Shown: positions 59,577-64,000 of the stretch, in pieces | Layout of the letters: every line of letters begins with the position of its first letter | Numbering within the stretch: position 1 is the first letter of the stretch | Assembly (NCBI GenBank): GCA_049889915.1 | Contig: JBMHCM010000063.1 | Location: forward strand, 28,361 to 92,360 | Origin: UBA8337 sp049889915 | GTDB lineage: Bacteria > Pseudomonadota > Alphaproteobacteria > RS24 | Direction: 5' to 3' | DNA length: 64,000 nt | The notes under the pieces: model-generated | Databases searched by the model: none | Told to the model about the DNA's origin: nothing | The model's input: only the letters and a program-made list of their open reading frames with translations | Made by a program: the position numbers and the translations under genes

Positions 59577-60704
59577 TCAGCCGGATAAATTATCCGCTAA
59601 CTCGTCCGATAATTCATTGAGTGGCCAACGCGGCCGCGCCGGATCGGCCAAAGCAAGCGGGCCTTTGGTAAACGCGCCGGCAGCAAATCGTTCTGCGGCC
59701 GCCCAGCCGATCATCGCCGCATTATCGGTACACAGGCCGGCCGGCGGCACCGCCAAGCGAAACCCGTGTGCGGCGCATAGGGTCTCAAGCCCGTCGCGCA
59801 AAGCCTGATTGGCGGCCACGCCGCCGGCCACAACAAGGCAGGGAGTTTTCTCACGGCCTTGCGCCTGCCAATCAGCGGCCACATACTGCATGGCATTGCC
59901 GGTGCGGTCGAGCAGGCAATCCAGCACGGCTTGTTGAAAGGCGGCGGCGCAATCGGCGACATGATCGTCAGTCAAAGGTGCCAATTTATCGGCCTGTTGC
60001 CGCAATGCGGTTTTCAAGCCGGAAAATGAAAAATCAAATGGGGTGGCCGCTCGATCCAGCAAAGGGCGCGGCAAAGCGAAAGCCTGCTTGTCGCCTTGCT
60101 TGGCGGCGCGTTCAATTTCCGGCCCGCCGGGATAGCCGAGCGATAAGAGTTTCGCCGCCTTATCAAACGCCTCGCCGACCGCATCATCAATGGTGCCGCC
60201 CAAAACGCGATAGTCGCCCAGCCCCTCAACTTGCAATAATTGGCAGTGCCCGCCCGAAACCAATAATAATAAATAGGGAAAGGCAACCGGGCCGGTAAGC
60301 CGGGCCGTCAGCGCATGGCCTTCCAAATGATTAATGCCGATAAACGGTTTGTCGGCCGCCAAGGCCAGCGCCTTGCCGGTGGTTTGACCGATCAACACGC
60401 CGCCTATCAGGCCGGGGCCGGAGGTGGCGGCAATTGCATCCATATCATCCAAGCTCGTGCCGCTTTCTGCTAGGGCTTGCGCGACCAGACGGTCCATATG
60501 GCTGATATGGGCGCGCGCCGCGATTTCAGGCACCACACCGCCATAGGGGGCGTGCAAATCGATTTGGCTGAGCACGCAATTGCTGAGAATTTCGCCCTGC
60601 GGTTGCAGCACCCCATCATCACCGTATTGCCCGCGCACGACGGCAGCGGCGGTTTCATCGCAACTCGACTCAAGAGCCAAAACGGTAATATTGGAGTGCG
60701 CCAT
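59577..60704 (-). CDS. tsaD: tRNA N6-adenosine threonylcarbamoyltransferase TsaD
   Basis: This 375-residue enzyme completes t6A37 in ANN-decoding tRNAs. It has VLALESSCDETAAAVV, the metal-binding H126-xxx-H130 in GINHLEGH, LVSGGHCQL, and VVAGGVAANQALR. GGAG lies upstream of the ATG at 60704. It diverges from hemC, a standard arrangement. The C-terminal region is full length. Confidence 0.95.
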   Translation of the reverse strand: MAHSNITVLALESSCDETAAAVVRGQYGDDGVLQPQGEILSNCVLSQIDLHAPYGGVVPEIAARAHISHMDRLVAQALAESGTSLDDMDAIAATSGPGLIGGVLIGQTTGKALALAADKPFIGINHLEGHALTARLTGPVAFPYLLLLVSGGHCQLLQVEGLGDYRVLGGTIDDAVGEAFDKAAKLLSLGYPGGPEIERAAKQGDKQAFALPRPLLDRAATPFDFSFSGLKTALRQQADKLAPLTDDHVADCAAAFQQAVLDCLLDRTGNAMQYVAADWQAQGREKTPCLVVAGGVAANQALRDGLETLCAAHGFRLAVPPAGLCTDNAAMIGWAAAERFAAGAFTKGPLALADPARPRWPLNELSDELADNLSG

Positions 60705-60761
60705 AATAGGCTCCAACAGGCTATACAAACATTCTTTATGGCCTTCACGCGGCCATCTCTT

Positions 60762-60791
60762 TATATAGACGCAAGGCGGGGCTGCCAGCAA
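60762..60791 (-). promoter_or_regulatory. Possible promoter for tsaD
   Basis: On the minus strand TTGCTG (60791-60786) and TATATA (60767-60762) are spaced 18 bp apart, about 58 bases before the tsaD ATG. Confidence 0.35.
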
Positions 60792-60834
60792 TGAGCAAAG
60801 AGACCGCCAAACAGGGTAGAGGAAAACCAGACAC

Positions 60835-61773
60835 ATGAGCCGTCCGGACCAGCCAATTATTTTGGGCACGCGCGCCTCGCCTTTGGCGATGGCGCAAAGC
60901 GGGCAGGTCGCCGCTGCCCTGTGTGCGGCGCATGATTGGCCGGAAGACGCGGTACGCTTGCACGAAATCATCACCCGCGGCGACAAACAGCTGCAGCAAA
61001 AATTGTCGGAGATTGGCGGCAAGGGCCTGTTTACCGAAGAATTGGAGGCCGGTTTGCGCGACGGTTCATTGGATATGGCCGTCCACTCGCTGAAGGATTT
61101 GCCGACCGAAACACCCGATGGCTTGCACTTGGCAGCCATTGCGCCGCGCGCGGCCGCTCATGATGTACTTATCACTGCCGAAAATTTGCCACCCGTCAGA
61201 AACCTCGCGGATTTGCCGCAAGGGGCGCGCATCGGCACCGCCTCGCTGCGCCGCCAGGCACAAATTTTGGCGCCACGCCCCGATGTCGAAATTGTGCCGG
61301 TACGCGGAAATATTCAAACCCGTTTGGCCAAAATCGACAGCAACAATTTGCACGGCATTATATTGGCCGCCGCCGGTCTCGACCGCATGGGGCTGACCCC
61401 ACCCACAGCCATAAAGCTGGACGGACAAGATATGTTGCCGGCCGCCGGTCAAGGCGCTTTGGCCGTAGAGGTCAGTGCCGATAATCACAAAATGATAGAC
61501 CTGTTGGCGCCGTTGCATTGCATGGCAACCGCTGCCTGCGTGGCTGCAGAGCGGGCATTTCTCAATGCGCTGGACGGCAATTGCCGCACGCCGATCGCCG
61601 CCCATGCGACGCTGGACGGCACAACGCTGAGCCTGACCGGCCGCCTGTTGGCGGAAGACGGTAGCGAATGGGTCGATGGCGAGGCACAAGGCCCGCAGGA
61701 CAAAGCGGCCGCGCTGGGCCGCCATTTGGCAGAGCGGTTGAAAAACCAAGCGCCGCATTTGGTGACAGCTTAA
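60835..61773 (+). CDS. hemC: Hydroxymethylbilane synthase (porphobilinogen deaminase)
   Basis: This 312-residue enzyme polymerises four porphobilinogens. LGTRASPLAMAQSGQVAAAL, GKGLFTEELEAGLRDGSLDMAVHSLKDLPTE and RIGTASLRRQAQIL are present, and the dipyrromethane cofactor Cys is C250 in LDGNCRTPIAAH. Its stop shares one base with the hemD start (TAATG), so the haem genes are coupled. Confidence 0.96.
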   Translation: MSRPDQPIILGTRASPLAMAQSGQVAAALCAAHDWPEDAVRLHEIITRGDKQLQQKLSEIGGKGLFTEELEAGLRDGSLDMAVHSLKDLPTETPDGLHLAAIAPRAAAHDVLITAENLPPVRNLADLPQGARIGTASLRRQAQILAPRPDVEIVPVRGNIQTRLAKIDSNNLHGIILAAAGLDRMGLTPPTAIKLDGQDMLPAAGQGALAVEVSADNHKMIDLLAPLHCMATAACVAAERAFLNALDGNCRTPIAAHATLDGTTLSLTGRLLAEDGSEWVDGEAQGPQDKAAALGRHLAERLKNQAPHLVTA

Positions 61774-62525
61774 TGCGGCTGTTGCTGACACGCCCGATGG
61801 CTGATGCACTGCCGCTGGCTGAAAAATTGGCCGCCCAAGGCCATGACATATTAATCTCGCCGGTCATTCATATTGAGCCGACCGAGGCGGTTTTGCCGCC
61901 ACCGCAGGGCATTGCTTGCTTAGCCTTGACCAGTGCCAATGGGGTGCGCGCTTTGGCGGCGCGCTTGCAAGACAAACAATTGCGCGCCGATTGGTTGGCC
62001 AAACCGGCTTTCGCCGTCGGGCCGCAAACCGCCGCCGCGCTGCAGGCTTTCGGCTGGCCAGACATCCATATCGCAGGCGGTGATGTTGAAGCTTTGGCGA
62101 CCAGCATCATCGCGCATAACGCCGGTAACAATGCCGCCCCCGACAATAAAGACAGCGGCACGGTTTTGCATATTGCCGGTCGCCATCAAGCAGGCAATTT
62201 GCAGGCCGCGCTGGAAACAGCCGGATTGGCTTATGAAAAAGCGGTGCTCTACCAAGCCAGCCCGGCTGATGGCCTCAGCACCGCCGCCGAAATGGCCCTG
62301 ACCGAGCCGGACGAGCCATTGGACGCGGTTCTGGTTTATTCGCAACGCAGCGCCAAGCTATTTGCCGAATTTTACGCCGCGTTGGCAAATGCCCACGCCA
62401 AACCAACAATATTCTGCCTGTCAGAGGCCGTCGCCGACCCGCTGCGGGCGCGCGGTTTTGCCTGCCGCATCGCCGCCACAGCTGATGAGGCGGGTATGTT
62501 GGCGTTGACCGCGAACACAAGCTAA
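61773..62525 (+). CDS. hemD: Uroporphyrinogen-III synthase
   Basis: This 250-residue protein cyclises hydroxymethylbilane with ring-D inversion. Sequence conservation in the family is low; MRLLLTRPMADALPLAEKL, AFAVGPQTAAALQAFG and FCLSEAVADPLRARGF are supportive. Its place between hemC and the mitofilin-like gene (HemX position) makes the call firm. The start at 61773 is set by overlap with the hemC stop. Confidence 0.9.
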   Translation: MRLLLTRPMADALPLAEKLAAQGHDILISPVIHIEPTEAVLPPPQGIACLALTSANGVRALAARLQDKQLRADWLAKPAFAVGPQTAAALQAFGWPDIHIAGGDVEALATSIIAHNAGNNAAPDNKDSGTVLHIAGRHQAGNLQAALETAGLAYEKAVLYQASPADGLSTAAEMALTEPDEPLDAVLVYSQRSAKLFAEFYAALANAHAKPTIFCLSEAVADPLRARGFACRIAATADEAGMLALTANTS

Positions 62526-62544
62526 AGACTTCAAAAAGACGCAA

Positions 62545-63909
62545 ATGGCCGCAGGCCCACCGGCTTTCGCGCTGATTGCCAAACCGGGCGAAGTGCCGCA
62601 TAATTTTGCCATGGACAAAGCGGCCCCCAAGCGAGCAGCACAGACGGATGAAAAAGCCCGACAGGCGCGCCTGCGCATGCCGCCGATTATTGACCATGCC
62701 GCCCCCGGCCTTTGGCAGCGCTTGCGCGACAAATGGTCGGCCCGCCCGCATGTCAGCGATTATGCGCCGCACCTCGACCGCGCGCAATTGCACAGCGGGG
62801 CCAAAAAACTGGCCCGCGGTGTCGCCTATCAAAGCGGCTTAGCGATATTATTGCTTGGCGCGCTGGCGGTCACCGGTCTCGCCCTCTGGGAACTGCGCAA
62901 AAATTCATTGCCTGATATGTCTCTGCCGTCCTTCACCCTGCCGTCCTTCGCAAGACCCGGTGTTACTATTCCCGACGGTTTGGCCGTGTGGCGCACGCAA
63001 TCATCTCCAGTGGCATCTTCGCAATCATCAGAGGTGGTATCTGACGTGCCACCGACACCATCGCAACAGCTGGCTGACGCGCCGCTCACTGAGCCGCTCT
63101 CTGAGTTGCTCTCTGAAACTGTGCCAACCGAGACAGCCAACAAGACGACAGAGGATACGCCGCTCGCAGAGGAACAACAATTTGCGGCGCCGGTGCAAGA
63201 CCTTGCATCCACATCAGAAGACACAAAAGATCAAGCGCTATTGGCGGCCTTGCAGGCTGAACTGACGGCGGAAAAAGCGGCTCATGCCCAAACCAAGGCC
63301 GCCTTGGCCGCTCAGCCCACACCCAGCTCGCAAACGATTAACACAAATGGTCGCCGCACCATTATGGCCGAATGGCTGGTGCGGCTGCAAAACGGCCTGC
63401 CTTATGATGATTTACTGGCCCGCGAAACCGCCCCGCTGTTGAGCGATATTTTGACCCGTCGTGAACGCGCGGCCTTCAGCCTGTTTGCCGAGACCGGCCT
63501 GCCGATTGCCGCGCAATTGAAAATTCGTATCGCCCGCATTCGCGACCAAGAAGCGCAATGGCAAGACACAACAACGCCCCTGATGGACAGCGATTGGCTG
63601 ACTTGGTTGGCGGCGCGCAGCGGCGGCACCATTCGGGTGCGGGCCAAGGCGCCTCTGGCCGAAGCACCTTTGTGGCAAGCCCTCAGCAATGCCGTGACCA
63701 ATGGCGATTTTGCCAAAGCGGCTGTCGATATGCGGCGAATCCTGCGGCACTGGGAGGCCGGTGCGGCAGACTTGACTATTGCACCAAGCGACCGACAAAT
63801 AATGGATGACACGCTGCAAGCGCTTTATGCCGATATTCAAGCCATGGCCGAACTGGCACCCATGTGGCGCAGTTTGCGCAGCGATTTTATTGCCGGGGTG
63901 CGTCCATGA
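62545..63909 (+). CDS. Mitofilin-like inner-membrane protein (HemX position)
   Basis: This 454-residue protein has a cytoplasmic N-terminal part, one membrane helix (about residues 97-116, GLAILLLGALAVTGLALWEL), a Ser/Thr/Glu/Pro-rich linker (about 145-225), a short coiled coil (LLAALQAELTAEKAAHAQTKAAL) and a helical C-terminal domain. This is the layout of alphaproteobacterial mitofilin-domain proteins, related to mitochondrial Mic60. It overlaps hemY by 4 bp. Confidence 0.82.
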   Translation: MAAGPPAFALIAKPGEVPHNFAMDKAAPKRAAQTDEKARQARLRMPPIIDHAAPGLWQRLRDKWSARPHVSDYAPHLDRAQLHSGAKKLARGVAYQSGLAILLLGALAVTGLALWELRKNSLPDMSLPSFTLPSFARPGVTIPDGLAVWRTQSSPVASSQSSEVVSDVPPTPSQQLADAPLTEPLSELLSETVPTETANKTTEDTPLAEEQQFAAPVQDLASTSEDTKDQALLAALQAELTAEKAAHAQTKAALAAQPTPSSQTINTNGRRTIMAEWLVRLQNGLPYDDLLARETAPLLSDILTRRERAAFSLFAETGLPIAAQLKIRIARIRDQEAQWQDTTTPLMDSDWLTWLAARSGGTIRVRAKAPLAEAPLWQALSNAVTNGDFAKAAVDMRRILRHWEAGAADLTIAPSDRQIMDDTLQALYADIQAMAELAPMWRSLRSDFIAGVRP

Positions 63910-64000
63910 TCAGGGTGCTGTTAATTTTTACCACCTTTATCGGTCTGGCCGGTCTGGCCGGCGCGATTGCCAATTTGCCGGGCCAGGCCAGCTTTGCGTT
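63906..64000 (+). CDS. hemY: HemY-like protein, N-terminal fragment
   Basis: The first 31 codons of a gene that continues beyond the window. They encode MIRVLLIFTTFIGLAGLAGAIANLPG, the membrane start of HemY-type TPR proteins that follow hemCD-mitofilin in alphaproteobacteria. It overlaps the upstream gene by ATGA. The rest is not visible. Confidence 0.75.
   Translation, partial: MIRVLLIFTTFIGLAGLAGAIANLPGQASFA

Noticed and set aside
1..64000. Insertion sequences, prophage or restriction islands
   Set aside because: No transposase, integrase, phage structural or restriction gene was found; nearly all genes are core functions in conserved order.

Overview
The window comes from the chromosome of an alphaproteobacterium and spans its replication origin. 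The left 15 kb has the classic alphaproteobacterial origin order: secB, dnaQ, coaE, aroE, maf, PEP-synthase regulator, oriC, hemE, hemJ, rho, mnmE, mnmG, rsmG, parA, parB. DnaA-box-like sites cluster between the regulator gene and hemE, and two perfect parS palindromes flank mnmG. Genus cannot be fixed from the sequence alone.

Layout. 1-16 kb: replication, segregation, tRNA modification and early haem genes. 16-24 kb: holA, lptE, leuS, a DUF3576 lipoprotein, a ThiE-like protein, a YggS-type PLP protein, an L,D-transpeptidase and an orphan OmpR-type regulator. 24-33 kb: thioesterases, an AhpD-like protein, DUF3422, a tRNA-Gly(GCC), a thioredoxin/TPR-LON-Trm112-UbiH cluster, and amtB behind a textbook sigma-54 promoter but without glnK. 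32-39 kb: dapC-like aminotransferase, ftsK, lolA, an unknown acidic protein, an SDR and xthA. 39-41 kb: two acyl-CoA dehydrogenase family proteins. 41.4-46.5 kb: a tight five-gene operon of ExbB, ExbD, ExbD, a membrane-anchored von Willebrand A protein and a large helical periplasmic protein. 46.5-52 kb: purH, heparinase-like, rpe, rsmB. 52-56.5 kb: SDHAF4-like protein, a small membrane ORF, a structured RNA candidate, a thermonuclease-like protein, acsA, Rieske protein, EVE protein, YciI. 56.5-64 kb: gpsA, TetR, two paralogous small-ORF/hairpin cassettes, tsaD, hemC, hemD, a mitofilin-like protein and the start of hemY.

Two parts stand out. First, between tetR and tsaD lie two duplicated cassettes. 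Each has the same promoter architecture, a 41- or 44-codon hydrophobic protein, and four consecutive hairpins. All eight hairpins expose CCTCCC, an anti-Shine-Dalgarno-like sequence, in their loops, and the last hairpin of each cassette acts as terminator. This resembles the CcsR/cuckoo sRNA theme of alphaproteobacteria but follows a different type of small gene. Second, the ExbB/ExbD/ExbD/VWA operon looks like a proton-driven TonB-type machine. The usual TonB C-terminal domain is replaced by a VWA domain, and one of the two ExbD proteins has Asn in place of the essential membrane Asp.

Other points worth attention are a compact three-way-junction RNA candidate near 52.5 kb with its own promoter and operator-like palindrome, a strong terminator directly in front of the dapC start, and a tandem duplicated hairpin at 23.6 kb.
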